64,000 nt of DNA from an uncultured Polaribacter sp. (GCA_943846595.1 OX044355.1:2099501-2163500), one strand, 5' to 3'; counted from the first letter of the stretch, positions 44,998 to 53,762 are shown. Numbers and translations are program-made. Notes: generated by a model from the letters alone, not told the origin.

Positions 44998-45005
44998 CAA
45001 ACATA
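44998..45005 (-). promoter_or_regulatory. -7 box (TATGTTTG) of accA
   Basis: CAAACATA reads TATGTTTG on the minus strand, 35 bases before the accA ATG. It suggests that accA has its own promoter in addition to any read-through from the tgt-LptF/G-EamA genes. Confidence 0.45.
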
Positions 45006-45037
45006 CTATAAAATTTACTTTTTAATGTAAATTAGGA

Positions 45038-45958
45038 TTAATTTTTGTCAATAGTTTTACGAGAAAACTTCTTTTTTAAGGTTGTTTTGTTCTTTAAAAT
45101 TCCATTTAACAACACTACAAAAAGAACGACAAAGGCCCCATAATAAAATTCAGAATTCATTTTTTCTTTCTCTCCAAAAATAAACAACGCCAAGAGAATC
45201 GCATAAATGGGTTCTAAATTAATGGTTAACATGAACGTATATGGCGAAATATATCTCATCACTTCTACAGAAGCAATAAACGCGTAAGCTGTGCAAATGC
45301 TACTCAAGATGAAAAGATAGACCCAATCCAATTGTGGCAATTGAAAAAAGGCGGCATTAAAACTACCGAGATATAAAAGGTAGCCTGTAACAAATAGTAC
45401 GCCAAATAAAAGTTGATACAATGAAATAACGTCTGCTTCATAGTCTTTAACGTACAATCCATTTAGAACGGCAAAAAGGGCTCCTAAAAAGGAAGCAATG
45501 GACGCATAAATAACACCTACTTTGTATTGGGCCACTTCAAAATTGTCAAAAATAATATAGAGTCCCAAAACAACCACCAAGCCTAAAATTATTTCGACAG
45601 GTTTTATTTTTCTTTTAAAGAAAAAAGGTTCAATTAAAGCCGTAAAAAAAGCGCCTGTACCCATGGTAACTAATGCGACAGAAACATTGGAAATTTTTAT
45701 GGCTTTAAAAAAGAAAATCCAATGCAACGCAATAATAATTCCGGTTAGCAAAAATTTTACAACTCCTTTCCGGTCGAGTTTAAATGATTTTTTTCTCAAC
45801 AAAAAATAAACGGCTATGAGGAGCACTGCCAATCCCATACGAAACCAAACCAACGGCACTGCTTCTATGGTAATTAAAGCACCTAAAATTGCGGTAAATC
45901 CCCAAATAAAAATAATGAAATGAAGAAGCGCATAATTCTTTAATTTATTTTCTTGCAT
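45038..45958 (-). CDS. EamA/DMT-family transporter
   Basis: The 306-residue protein has ten hydrophobic helices with two EamA repeats, including GFTAILGALITIEAVPLVWFRMG and the second repeat with IYASIASFLGALFAVLNG. Two start codons (45958 and 45964) lie inside the end of the LptF/LptG gene; the overlap indicates translational coupling. The substrate is unknown. Confidence 0.88.
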   Translation of the reverse strand: MQENKLKNYALLHFIIFIWGFTAILGALITIEAVPLVWFRMGLAVLLIAVYFLLRKKSFKLDRKGVVKFLLTGIIIALHWIFFFKAIKISNVSVALVTMGTGAFFTALIEPFFFKRKIKPVEIILGLVVVLGLYIIFDNFEVAQYKVGVIYASIASFLGALFAVLNGLYVKDYEADVISLYQLLFGVLFVTGYLLYLGSFNAAFFQLPQLDWVYLFILSSICTAYAFIASVEVMRYISPYTFMLTINLEPIYAILLALFIFGEKEKMNSEFYYGAFVVLFVVLLNGILKNKTTLKKKFSRKTIDKN

Positions 45959-47027
45959 TGACATATAAATAAAGGGCTAAACAACCAAAAATGATGTTTG
46001 GAATCCAAACATATAAAAGAGAATTCACCCCTGCTACGGCTCCTAATACCTCAGCAATTTTTAACAAAAAAACATACACAAACATCACCGAAATCCCGAT
46101 GGCAAGGTTGACACCTGTACCGCCTCTTTTCTTCCTAAAAGCTAAGGCTACGGCAATAATTGTTAAAATATAAGACGCAATTGGCAAACTGGTTCTCTTG
46201 TAATACTCAACATAATACGCATTCAGATTTTTAATACCTCTTTTTTTGGACAATGCAATAAAAGCACTCAATTCATTGGAAGGCATTTCTTGAGACAATG
46301 CCGATTTATAAATGAGATCTTTGGGAGTAAATGCAAAAACTGTATCCAACCTTCGTGCTTGAGAAATACTGTCTTTATTGGGGTGAAGAATGCGTAACTT
46401 CCAATTTAACAGCGTAAAAGTGCTATCTGCTTCTTTCCAATTAATGTTGTCTGCGACTAGCTTTGACTTTAATTTTAGGCCATCATAGAGTTCTGATGAA
46501 AAATTAAATCCAGAATTGGATTTTGTGTCAAAATTTTGAATAAAAATATAGGTGCTATCCGTCAGTTGCAAGCTAAAATTCTTTACATATTTTGCTTGGT
46601 AATCTTTTTGTTTTATATAAGTGTTTTCAAACTTCTTTCTTTCTTTGCTACTGCTTGGCACTACAAAATGATTCATTAATAGCGCCAGAATAGTGACCAA
46701 AGTGGCACCAATAAAATAAGGATACAAAAACCTTGTAAAAGAAACTTTGGCATTATTAATGGCAATAATCTCTGTATTGTTTGAAAGTTTTGAAGTAAAT
46801 AAAATTACAGCAATAAATAACGCCAAGGGCATAAAGGTATTGGCATAATAAATAATAAAATTACTGTAGTACTCATCAACAACTTGATAAAAAGAAAGAT
46901 TGTTATTTATAAATTTATCGATCTTTTCTGATATGTCTATTGCAATTGCAATAGGAATCAAAATTAGTAAGGTAAAAAAGAAAGTTACCAAATAACGTTT
47001 TAATATGTACCAATCTAAAATCTTCAA
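45945..47027 (-). CDS. LptF/LptG-family LPS transport permease
   Basis: The 360-residue protein has an N-terminal pair of helices (ILDWYILKRYLVTFFFTLLILIPIAIAI), a large periplasmic beta-jellyroll domain (about 120-280) and three to four C-terminal helices (SYILTIIAVALAFRKKRGGTGVNLAIGISVMFVYVF). This is the YjgP/YjgQ family, which extracts lipopolysaccharide from the inner membrane with LptB. I cannot decide between F and G. It follows tgt by 37 bases. Confidence 0.92.
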   Translation of the reverse strand: MKILDWYILKRYLVTFFFTLLILIPIAIAIDISEKIDKFINNNLSFYQVVDEYYSNFIIYYANTFMPLALFIAVILFTSKLSNNTEIIAINNAKVSFTRFLYPYFIGATLVTILALLMNHFVVPSSSKERKKFENTYIKQKDYQAKYVKNFSLQLTDSTYIFIQNFDTKSNSGFNFSSELYDGLKLKSKLVADNINWKEADSTFTLLNWKLRILHPNKDSISQARRLDTVFAFTPKDLIYKSALSQEMPSNELSAFIALSKKRGIKNLNAYYVEYYKRTSLPIASYILTIIAVALAFRKKRGGTGVNLAIGISVMFVYVFLLKIAEVLGAVAGVNSLLYVWIPNIIFGCLALYLYVNARK

Positions 47028-47064
47028 AAGTGCGCTTTATAGTGTTTCTTTTTATTTAATTTAC

Positions 47065-48195
47065 TTACAAACGTTTGTCCATTTGCTTGACCATTTTATC
47101 TTTCCATTCTCTAAAGTCTCCTGCTAAAATATGCTTTCTTGCCTCTCTAGTAAGCCAAACATAAAAACCAAGATTATGAATCGATGCAATTTGTTTTCCC
47201 AACATTTCTTTGGCTGCAAATAAATGGCGTAAATAGGCTTTTGAATACATGGTATCTACACCTGTGATTCCCATCTCATCAATTGGAGAAAAGTCATCTG
47301 CCCACTTTTTGTTTTTTATATTGATACTTCCGTGAGCAGTAAACAACATGCCATTTCTAGCATTCCGTGTTGGCATCACACAATCAAACATATCAACTCC
47401 GAGTCCAATATTTTCTAAAATATTGATCGGAGTCCCTACTCCCATTAAATAACGAGGTTTGTCTTCAGGTAAAATTTCAGTAACAATTTCTGTCATTGCA
47501 TACAGCTCTTCTGCAGGTTCTCCTACAGATAGGCCACCAATTGCATTTCCTTGGGCCCCAACATTGGCAATGTATTCTGCAGATTGTCTTCTCAAGTCTT
47601 TATAGGTACTTCCTTGTACAATTGGGAAGAAGGTTTGTTCATACCCGTACTTAAAGGGTAATTTCTCTAGGTGATTCATACATCGATTCAACCATCGATG
47701 GGTCATATGCATTGAGCGTTTTGCGTAATTGTATTCACAGGGATAGGGTGTGCATTCATCAAAAGCCATAATAATATCAGCTCCAATGGTACGTTGAATT
47801 TCCATGACATTCTCAGGTGAAAAAAAATGTATAGAACCGTCAATATGACTTTTAAAGTTAACACCTTCTTCCTTTATTTTTCTTCTCCCTGAAAGAGAAT
47901 ATACCTGATATCCTCCCGAATCGGTTAGAATATTACGATCCCAATTCATAAATTTATGCAAACCACCTGCTTTTTCTAGAATATCGGTCCCTGGACGTAA
48001 ATATAAGTGATAGGTATTACCTAAAATAATATCAGGATTTACCTCATTTTTAAGTTCTGTTTGGTGCACTCCCTTTACAGTACCAACGGTTCCAACAGGC
48101 ATAAAAATTGGCGTTTCTATCGTTCCATGATCGGTAGTGATCACTCCTGCTCTTGCCTTACTTTTAGGGTCGGTTTTTTTTAAATCAAATTTCAT
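47065..48195 (-). CDS. tgt: Queuine tRNA-guanine transglycosylase, without zinc cysteines
   Basis: The 376-residue protein has the TGT barrel with NTYHLYLRPGTDI, the nucleophile region FDCVMPTRNARNG, ILTDSGGYQVYSLS, and MAFDECTPYP. It exchanges guanine for a queuosine precursor at position 34 of certain tRNAs. The usual zinc site, C-x-C-x-x-C ahead of YSRAYLRHL, is replaced here by MGITGVDTMYSKAYLRHL with no cysteine, so the zinc subdomain is probably metal-free or different. Other parts look complete. Confidence 0.95.
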   Translation of the reverse strand: MKFDLKKTDPKSKARAGVITTDHGTIETPIFMPVGTVGTVKGVHQTELKNEVNPDIILGNTYHLYLRPGTDILEKAGGLHKFMNWDRNILTDSGGYQVYSLSGRRKIKEEGVNFKSHIDGSIHFFSPENVMEIQRTIGADIIMAFDECTPYPCEYNYAKRSMHMTHRWLNRCMNHLEKLPFKYGYEQTFFPIVQGSTYKDLRRQSAEYIANVGAQGNAIGGLSVGEPAEELYAMTEIVTEILPEDKPRYLMGVGTPINILENIGLGVDMFDCVMPTRNARNGMLFTAHGSINIKNKKWADDFSPIDEMGITGVDTMYSKAYLRHLFAAKEMLGKQIASIHNLGFYVWLTREARKHILAGDFREWKDKMVKQMDKRL

Positions 48196-48200
48196 TGCGG

Positions 48201-48208
48201 CAAAGATA
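48201..48208 (-). promoter_or_regulatory. -7 box (TATCTTTG) of tgt
   Basis: CAAAGATA reads TATCTTTG on the minus strand. It ends five bases before the tgt ATG, so the message is likely almost leaderless. Confidence 0.5.
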
Positions 48209-48255
48209 CTATTATTTAAGAAGTGAAAAATTAAAAGATTCTTAAAGGTTTACCT

Positions 48256-49149
48256 TTAAAATCTACGTTTCTTTTTGGACGAAAAACTGGTAGTTGTTTT
48301 TTTAGATTTTGGTGAAGATTTTCGAAAACTTGCACTTTTCTTATTAAAATTGTCTTTGGCAGGTACTGCTCTTTTCTTGGAGGTTGTTTTTTTTATTTGC
48401 TGTTTTTTCGGAGAGGCTTCAGCGGTTTTTGAAGAAGTGGAAATCATTTTATTGATTTCATTCATTTCTTCGTGAGTAAGTTCTCTCCAATCTCCCGTTT
48501 GTAAATAGCCCAACGCTACATTCATAATTCGGGTTCGCTTTAACTTTGTCACTTCATAGCCTAAATATTCACACATGCGTCGAATTTGACGATTGAGTCC
48601 TTGTGTTAAAACAATTTTAAATACTTTATCACTTACTTTTTCTACGAAACACTTTTTAGTAACTGCACCTAAAACAGGAATTCCGTTCCCCATTTTTTGA
48701 ACAAAATCTTCAGTGATTGTTTTATTCACAGACACATAATACTCTTTCTCATGATTGTTTCCTGCGCGTAAAATTTTATTGACAATATCTCCATCATTGG
48801 TTAAAAAAATCAACCCTTCCGAGGGTTTGTCTAAACGTCCAATCGGAAATAATCGATCAGGGTAATTAATGTGCTGTATGATGTTGTTTGGTTCTTGTTC
48901 ATCAGTTGTAGAGACAATTCCAACAGGCTTATTGAGTGCAATGTATAAGGTAGTATTTTGAGGAACTACAAGACGACCGTCTAGTTTAACTACATCCCTT
49001 TTTGCAACCCTATTTCCTAATTGAGTTGGTTTTCCATTAATCGTAACCCTGCCTTCACTAATAAATTTTTCGGCTTCTCTTCTAGAACATATTCCAGAGG
49101 AGCTGATGTATTTATTTAAATTTGTTGTTGCTTGTATCTTAGAGTCCAA
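48256..49149 (-). CDS. rluF: RluF-like 23S rRNA pseudouridine synthase with basic tail
   Basis: The 297-residue protein starts with an S4 RNA-binding domain ([25 protein letters not shown]) and the RsuA/RluF catalytic domain with the active aspartate in [20 protein letters not shown], and [18 protein letters not shown]. The last 60 or so residues are rich in lysine and serine. The start is probably a TTG at 49149. It makes one pseudouridine in 23S rRNA, probably near 2604 in E. coli numbering. Confidence 0.9.
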   Translation of the reverse strand: MDSKIQATTNLNKYISSSGICSRREAEKFISEGRVTINGKPTQLGNRVAKRDVVKLDGRLVVPQNTTLYIALNKPVGIVSTTDEQEPNNIIQHINYPDRLFPIGRLDKPSEGLIFLTNDGDIVNKILRAGNNHEKEYYVSVNKTITEDFVQKMGNGIPVLGAVTKKCFVEKVSDKVFKIVLTQGLNRQIRRMCEYLGYEVTKLKRTRIMNVALGYLQTGDWRELTHEEMNEINKMISTSSKTAEASPKKQQIKKTTSKKRAVPAKDNFNKKSASFRKSSPKSKKTTTSFSSKKKRRF

Positions 49150-49165
49150 TTGAGGTCCGTTTCTG

Positions 49166-49173
49166 CAAAAGTA
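49166..49173 (-). promoter_or_regulatory. -7 box (TACTTTTG) of the RluF-like gene
   Basis: CAAAAGTA reads TACTTTTG on the minus strand, 16 bases before the TTG start. It overlaps the gap after the AlkB-like gene. Confidence 0.45.
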
Positions 49174-49182
49174 ATTGAATCT

Positions 49183-49785
49183 TTACAATTCAATGGTTCT
49201 AAATGTTAAATTTATTCTGGGTGAATTCACCTTTTTTGTGGGCGGCAATCGATGCAACCAATGTTTTTGTGTAGTGCCTTTCATCACCAGAAGGCTTCCA
49301 TTTTCTAGGAGCACATCTACTTTTTGCTTTGTTTCTTTATGTTTGAAAGAAAATTTTCGCGCTGCGCCAAGGGTTACAGAGGCAATTTCGCCATTCTTTT
49401 TAAGCATTTTCTCATCGTCCGAATGCCAAGCCATTCCTTCTTCTCCAGTATGGTACAAATTCAATAGGCACGAATTGTAGGTAGCCTTGCTTTCCTTTTC
49501 TATGATTTTTTTTAAATTGAGTAATTCTTCGGTGAATACCATAGCGGTTTTCGTCACATTAGAATAGGTGTACGAAAATTCCGATTCGCCATACCAAGCC
49601 ACTTTTCGCTTTGTGATAATGTGTTTTCCAAAAATAAAGGCTTCATCATTTTTCCAATGAATGCTGCGCATAAAAGCCTTATAGAAAAAAGCACATTGTT
49701 GGCTATTTAAAATTTGACCATGATAATTGGTGATTCCATCAAAAGGTAAAATGTTGTTTATAAGTGAAGTATTGAATAAATCCAT
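49183..49785 (-). CDS. AlkB-like 2-oxoglutarate/Fe(II) dioxygenase
   Basis: The 200-residue protein has the iron-binding HxD in GMAWHSDDE, the distal histidine in HWLHRLPPT and the 2-oxoglutarate-binding arginine in RINLTFR. This is the AlkB fold that removes alkyl groups from DNA or RNA bases. It is divergent from the S24-type repressor gene with only 66 bases between them, and an inverted repeat covers the shared promoter region. Confidence 0.92.
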   Translation of the reverse strand: MDLFNTSLINNILPFDGITNYHGQILNSQQCAFFYKAFMRSIHWKNDEAFIFGKHIITKRKVAWYGESEFSYTYSNVTKTAMVFTEELLNLKKIIEKESKATYNSCLLNLYHTGEEGMAWHSDDEKMLKKNGEIASVTLGAARKFSFKHKETKQKVDVLLENGSLLVMKGTTQKHWLHRLPPTKKVNSPRINLTFRTIEL

Positions 49786-49793
49786 AAGATTCT

Positions 49794-49801
49794 CAAAAAT
49801 A
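49794..49801 (-). promoter_or_regulatory. -7 box (TATTTTTG) of the AlkB-like gene
   Basis: CAAAAATA reads TATTTTTG on the minus strand. It ends eight bases before the AlkB-like start, giving a very short leader. Confidence 0.45.
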
Positions 49802-49811
49802 GTAAATATAA

Positions 49812-49848
49812 ACTACAAAAAATAGTTTTTGAATCTTATATTTGTAGT
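49812..49848. promoter_or_regulatory. Inverted repeat in the alkB/S24 divergent promoter
   Basis: ACTACAAA (49812-49819) and TTTGTAGT (49841-49848) form a perfect 8-base inverted repeat with 21 bases between. The right half-site overlaps the -7 box of the repressor gene (49837-49844), and the left half-site lies upstream of the AlkB-like -7 box. It is a good candidate operator for the S24-type repressor. Confidence 0.55.
49837..49844 (+). promoter_or_regulatory. -7 box TATATTTG of the S24-type repressor gene
   Basis: It matches TAnnTTTG exactly and ends seven bases before the ATG at 49852. Transcription would begin next to the start codon. The right operator half-site overlaps this box, which would allow autorepression. 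Confidence 0.5.
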
Positions 49849-49851
49849 ATT

Positions 49852-50619
49852 ATGAATTATATTTCACAAAATATTCGCCATTTAAGAAAATTAAGAAAAC
49901 TCACACAAGAAGAGTTTTCAAAGGAATTAAACATGACCAAATCTAGAATTGGTTCCTATGAGGAAGGGCGCTCTGAACCCTCTATTGAGACCTTAATAGA
50001 GCTTTCTAACTTCTTTAAATTACCCGTAGATGTATTGATTAAGAACAACTTGTCATTCGCTACAGATGCTTCCTTTATAGAAATCGGAAATCAACGCGTA
50101 TTGTTTCCTATTATGGTAGAAGCAGATGATGACAATCTGATTGAAGTGGTTCCTGTAAAAGCTTCTGCAGGGTATTTACTTGGTTATAACGATCCTGAAT
50201 ATATTGAACAATTACAGAAAATAAAATTGCCTTTTTTACCTACCGGAAAACACCGTGCCTTTCCAATAAAAGGAGATTCTATGCTGCCTATGAAAGACGG
50301 TGCCTATGTAGTTGCCAAATTTGTAGACGATTTTAATGACATTAAAAATGGAAGTTCTTATGTGGTCGTTACTGCCAATGACGGAATGACCTATAAACGT
50401 ATTTATGACAAGGTGGAAGAAAAAGGGGCACTCCTATTATCCCCGGATAATACTTCCTATCAATCTTATCATGTGCCCATTTCCGAAGTGTTAGAATTGT
50501 GGGAATTTACCTGTAGCATTAACACCCAAGAATATGACGAACGTGATTTAAAATTGAGTAGTATCATTAAGATGTTTAATGATTTAAAAGTAGAATTGGA
50601 AACCTTTGTAAGAAACTAA
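49852..50619 (+). CDS. XRE-HTH/S24-peptidase (LexA/CI-like) repressor
   Basis: The 255-residue protein has an N-terminal helix-turn-helix (about 1-65; IRHLRKLRKLTQEEFSKELNMTKSRIGSYEEGR) and a C-terminal S24 domain with the serine in PIKGDSMLPMKDG and the lysine in GMTYKRIYDKV. A possible Ala-Gly cleavage site is in KASAGYLLGY. The features point to a repressor that self-cleaves with RecA after DNA damage, which fits the divergent AlkB-like gene. A role as LexA itself is not shown. Confidence 0.93.
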   Translation: MNYISQNIRHLRKLRKLTQEEFSKELNMTKSRIGSYEEGRSEPSIETLIELSNFFKLPVDVLIKNNLSFATDASFIEIGNQRVLFPIMVEADDDNLIEVVPVKASAGYLLGYNDPEYIEQLQKIKLPFLPTGKHRAFPIKGDSMLPMKDGAYVVAKFVDDFNDIKNGSSYVVVTANDGMTYKRIYDKVEEKGALLLSPDNTSYQSYHVPISEVLELWEFTCSINTQEYDERDLKLSSIIKMFNDLKVELETFVRN

Positions 50620-50622
50620 AGC

Positions 50623-50979
50623 ATGACAGTTCAAGATATTGTTGGTAGGTATGCAATTCTCGGAAACAATCAAGATGCAATAGGCTCTGCATACAATGGA
50701 TTTCTTACACTTTCTTTAGATGCCCATCAGAAAATTATTGCTGAATGGACGATCAATCACGATCAGCAACAATCTGGTACTGGTTTTTTTAGAGACAACC
50801 TGCTGGTTGTTAATTTTAAGTATACGGGTGAAAACGCAAAAATCTTTAAAGGAACTGTGGTTTATAAATTCTTCGACAAAGAAACTTTTGAAGGCTTTTG
50901 GTCGGAAAAACATGCAGATCAACAATTTTTAGGCTTGGAAAGAGGGGCTAAAATTAATAAAGAACTTCTTCAAAATTAA
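50623..50979 (+). CDS. Small protein of unknown function
   Basis: The 118-residue protein, beginning MTVQDIVGRYAILGNNQDA, looks like a small beta-barrel protein (alternating strands IIAEWTINH, LLVVNFKYTGENAKIFKGTVVYKFF, EGFWSE). No signal peptide is seen. I do not recognise a family. It starts three bases after the repressor gene, so it may belong to the same damage-response unit. Confidence 0.7.
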   Translation: MTVQDIVGRYAILGNNQDAIGSAYNGFLTLSLDAHQKIIAEWTINHDQQQSGTGFFRDNLLVVNFKYTGENAKIFKGTVVYKFFDKETFEGFWSEKHADQQFLGLERGAKINKELLQN

Positions 50980-50983
50980 TTCG

Positions 50984-51294
50984 TTGGGTATCATTAATAA
51001 GAAATTCAATGCGAACTTCAATTTGGTTTATACAGGTAAAATGATAATGCCTCATTTTGGAGGTGCCCCAAATCTATTGATTGAAGAAATTTAGACTTCA
51101 GACCCTTTTTCGGAATTAAGCACAAAAATTGGTTATACGATTGAGGTTGAAAAAATACAATCCAACATAGAATTTTACAGTGGTATAAAAAAAATTTTAA
51201 CGCCTATCAGTCTAACTTTGATATTGGAAAAAATAGAGATAGTAATTTTGTTTTTGGACCTTCGCTACCAAGAACAATTTATATTGGTATGAAA
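50984..51294 (+). pseudogene. Relic: C-terminus of a TonB-dependent receptor
   Basis: One frame reads INKKFNANFNLVYTGKMIM then PHFGGAPNLLIEEI and a TAG stop at 51092-51094, followed by TSDPFSELSTKIGYTIEV and NIEFYSGIKKI. After a frameshift near 51190 the sequence continues NAYQSNFDIGKNRDSNFV and FGPSLPRTIYIGMK. These are the last beta strands of a TonB-dependent receptor (the GPSLPRT segment close to the end is typical). With a stop, a frameshift and no N-terminal part, it is a decayed remnant. Confidence 0.85.
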
Positions 51295-51311
51295 TGCTAC
51301 ATTTGGACAAA

Positions 51312-51345
51312 AAAAACCTCACAGTCTAATATCTGTAAGGTTTTT
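51312..51345. terminator. Terminator of tRNA-Ser
   Basis: AAAAACCTCACAG (51312-51324) pairs with CTGTAAGGTTTTT (51333-51345), with one mismatch. Read leftward it follows the tRNA 3' end directly and is followed by a T-run (A-run on the plus strand). Confidence 0.75.
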
Positions 51346-51346
51346 G

Positions 51347-51428
51347 CGGAGAGAACAGGATTCGAACCTGCAACGGTTTAACCCGCGATAGTTTTCAAGA
51401 CTACTTGACGACCACTGTCCATCTCTCC
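51347..51428 (-). tRNA. tRNA-Ser, anticodon TGA
   Basis: On the minus strand GGAGAGA (5' end) pairs with TCTCTCC (3' end). The anticodon stem GTAGT/ACTAT encloses loop CTTGAAA, giving anticodon TGA. A long variable arm (GCGGGTTAAACCG) and a T-arm GCAGGTTCGAATCCTGT are present. The D-stem is short (GAC/GTC). CCA is not encoded. The long variable arm is characteristic of serine tRNAs. Confidence 0.95.
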
Positions 51429-51462
51429 AGTTGTCGTATCAGATATTCTCTGAATGCGGATG

Positions 51463-51470
51463 CAAATATA
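51463..51470 (-). promoter_or_regulatory. -7 box (TATATTTG) of tRNA-Ser
   Basis: CAAATATA reads TATATTTG on the minus strand, 34 bases before the tRNA 5' end. The space 51471-51672 beyond it holds only the aroC upstream region; no gene is seen. Confidence 0.5.
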
Positions 51471-51672
51471 GAAAGTTTTTTACTTTTTGGAAATTAATTG
51501 ACCATTATTTTTTATCTTTTTTGAATATCGTAAAATGGAATTTCTATCGCCTTAAAAACCAAGCTATTTCGTTCAATTTTCAATTATGAATTTGGTAACA
51601 AAATTTAAAAAAAAGAAGCGCTGTCTGTAAGACTTTAGTATCTTTACCCATTAGCTGATAAAACAACACATT

Positions 51673-52737
51673 ATGTCTTTCAATTCATTTGGAAATCTTT
51701 TAAAACTAACCACCTATGGAGAATCTCACGGAATAGCTATTGGAGGGGTTATTGATGGATTCCCTGCAGGTTTACAAGTAGATTTTGAGGCCATTCAAGA
51801 AGAATTAAACCGACGGAAACCGGGGCAATCTAAAATCGTAACACAAAGAAAAGAGCCAGATACTGTTCAGTTTTTATCCGGAATTTTTGAAGGAAAAACC
51901 ACAGGTACTTCCATCGGTTTCACCATTCAAAACACCAATCAAAAATCAAAAGATTACAATCACAACACCAATATTTACAGACCTTCTCATGCAGATTATA
52001 CCTATGATAAAAAATTTGGTGAGCGCGATTATAGAGGTGGTGGTAGAAGTTCTGCCAGAGAAACAGCAAACTGGGTGGTTGCAGGCGCACTTGCAAAACA
52101 ATTAATTGCAGAGATCTCCATCAACGCATTTACCTCGTCTGTGGGAGATATTTTCCTTGACAAACCCTATCAAGAATTGGATTTCTCTAAAACTGAGGAC
52201 AATATCATTCGCTGTCCAGATGAAATTTCTGCACAAAAAATGATTGACAAAGTAAAAGAAATCAGAAAAGCTGGAGACACCATAGGCGGGACCATTACCT
52301 GTGTTGCTCAAAATATACCGGTAGGTTTGGGAGAACCCATTTTTCACAAATTGCATGCTGAATTAGGAAAAGCAATGCTGTCGATCAATGCCGTCAAAGG
52401 GTTTGAATTTGGTAGCGGCTTTTGTGGTGCAAAAATGAAAGGTTCAGAGCACAATGATATTTTCAACCAAGATGGTTCTACACAATCAAATCTTTCGGGA
52501 GGAATTCAGGGAGGAATTAGCAATGGAATGGACATCTATTTTAGAGTAGCCTTCAAACCTGTTGCTACGATTATGAGCTCGCAACAAACCATTAATTCTG
52601 AAAATGAAATTGCAGAAATCACGGGCAAAGGAAGACACGACCCATGTGTGGTTCCAAGAGCAGTGCCAATTGTAGAAGCAATGACTGCTTTGGTGCTTGC
52701 AGATTACTATTTATTGAACAAAACAAGAACGGTTTAA
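51673..52737 (+). CDS. aroC: Chorismate synthase
   Basis: The 354-residue protein has all AroC signatures: [23 protein letters not shown] at the N-terminus, [29 protein letters not shown] in the flavin-binding region, [10 protein letters not shown] and [19 protein letters not shown] at the C-terminus. It makes chorismate from EPSP using reduced FMN. A near-consensus -7 box (TATCTTTA) lies upstream. Confidence 0.97.
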   Translation: MSFNSFGNLLKLTTYGESHGIAIGGVIDGFPAGLQVDFEAIQEELNRRKPGQSKIVTQRKEPDTVQFLSGIFEGKTTGTSIGFTIQNTNQKSKDYNHNTNIYRPSHADYTYDKKFGERDYRGGGRSSARETANWVVAGALAKQLIAEISINAFTSSVGDIFLDKPYQELDFSKTEDNIIRCPDEISAQKMIDKVKEIRKAGDTIGGTITCVAQNIPVGLGEPIFHKLHAELGKAMLSINAVKGFEFGSGFCGAKMKGSEHNDIFNQDGSTQSNLSGGIQGGISNGMDIYFRVAFKPVATIMSSQQTINSENEIAEITGKGRHDPCVVPRAVPIVEAMTALVLADYYLLNKTRTV

Positions 52738-52756
52738 AATCCATCTTCATTCAAAC

Positions 52757-52790
52757 AAAAAGCGCGTACAGAAATGTACGCGCTTTTTGT
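52757..52790. terminator. Strong terminator with GAAA loop
   Basis: AAAAAGCGCGTACA (52757-52770) pairs perfectly with TGTACGCGCTTTTT (52775-52788) around the stable GAAA loop. It sits between the convergent aroC and trxB genes and has A- and T-runs on both sides. Confidence 0.93.
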
Positions 52791-52814
52791 TTGTATCTTG
52801 AATACAAGAACTAA

Positions 52815-53762
52815 TTATTCCAACGCACCGAGATAACGTTCTGCATCTAAAGCGGCCATACACCCGGTTCCAGCTGCAGTAACTGCTTGTCTGTATTCTT
52901 TATCTTGAATGTCTCCAGCAGCAAAAACACCCGGTCTGTTCGTTTTGGTCGTTTTTCCTTCGGTAATTAAATACCCCGTTTCGTCCATATCCAAAACACC
53001 TTTAAACAAACTGGAGTTTGGCGTGTGTCCAATGGCAATAAAAACGCCCGTTACGGGAATATCATGCTTCTCCTTCGTTTGGTTGTTAATAGCTCTTACC
53101 CCTTCCACAACACTGTCACCTAAAACCTCATCGATTTCTGTATTGTACAAAACATCAATATTTTCTGTTTTATGCACTCGGTGCTGCATTGCTTTAGAAG
53201 CTCTCATAAAATCTTTACGAACCAGCATGGTAACCTTGTTACAAATATTTGACAAATAGGTTGCTTCTTCCGCAGCAGTATCTCCTGCTCCAACAACCAC
53301 AACATCTTGTCCCTTGTAGAAAAATCCATCACAGGTAGCACAGGCAGAAACACCTCCACCAATCAAACGCTGTTCACTCTCAATTCCTAAATATTTTGCG
53401 GTAGCTCCTGTAGAAATAATGATTGTTTCGGCTTCAATATGTTTCGACTCATCCACAATTACTTGATGGATTCCACCAACGTCCTCACTTAAAGTAACTT
53501 CAGTAACCATACCAAAACGTACTTCGGTTCCAAAACGCTCTGCTTGATTTTTTAAATCTTCCATCATGGCAGTTCCGTCAGTTCCATTTGCATACCCTGG
53601 AAAATTATCAACTTCTGTCGTGGTGGTTAGTTGACCTCCCATTTGCAATCCAGTATACATTACTGGTTTCATATCTGCTCTAGCAGCATAAATTGCAGCG
53701 GTATAACCTGCAGGTCCCGAACCAATAATTAAACATTTTATTTTCTCTGTATTTTCTGACAT
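52815..53762 (-). CDS. trxB: Thioredoxin-disulfide reductase
   Basis: The 315-residue protein has the FAD loop IIGSGPAGYTAAIYAARADM, the redox motif SACATCDGFFYKG (CATC), the NADPH loop VVVGAGDTAAEEATYLSNI and the C-terminal GVFAAGDIQDKEYRQAVTAAGTGCMAA. It reduces thioredoxin with NADPH and probably serves the thioredoxin/peroxiredoxin pair encoded at 14.3-15.3 kb. Confidence 0.97.
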   Translation of the reverse strand: MSENTEKIKCLIIGSGPAGYTAAIYAARADMKPVMYTGLQMGGQLTTTTEVDNFPGYANGTDGTAMMEDLKNQAERFGTEVRFGMVTEVTLSEDVGGIHQVIVDESKHIEAETIIISTGATAKYLGIESEQRLIGGGVSACATCDGFFYKGQDVVVVGAGDTAAEEATYLSNICNKVTMLVRKDFMRASKAMQHRVHKTENIDVLYNTEIDEVLGDSVVEGVRAINNQTKEKHDIPVTGVFIAIGHTPNSSLFKGVLDMDETGYLITEGKTTKTNRPGVFAAGDIQDKEYRQAVTAAGTGCMAALDAERYLGALE

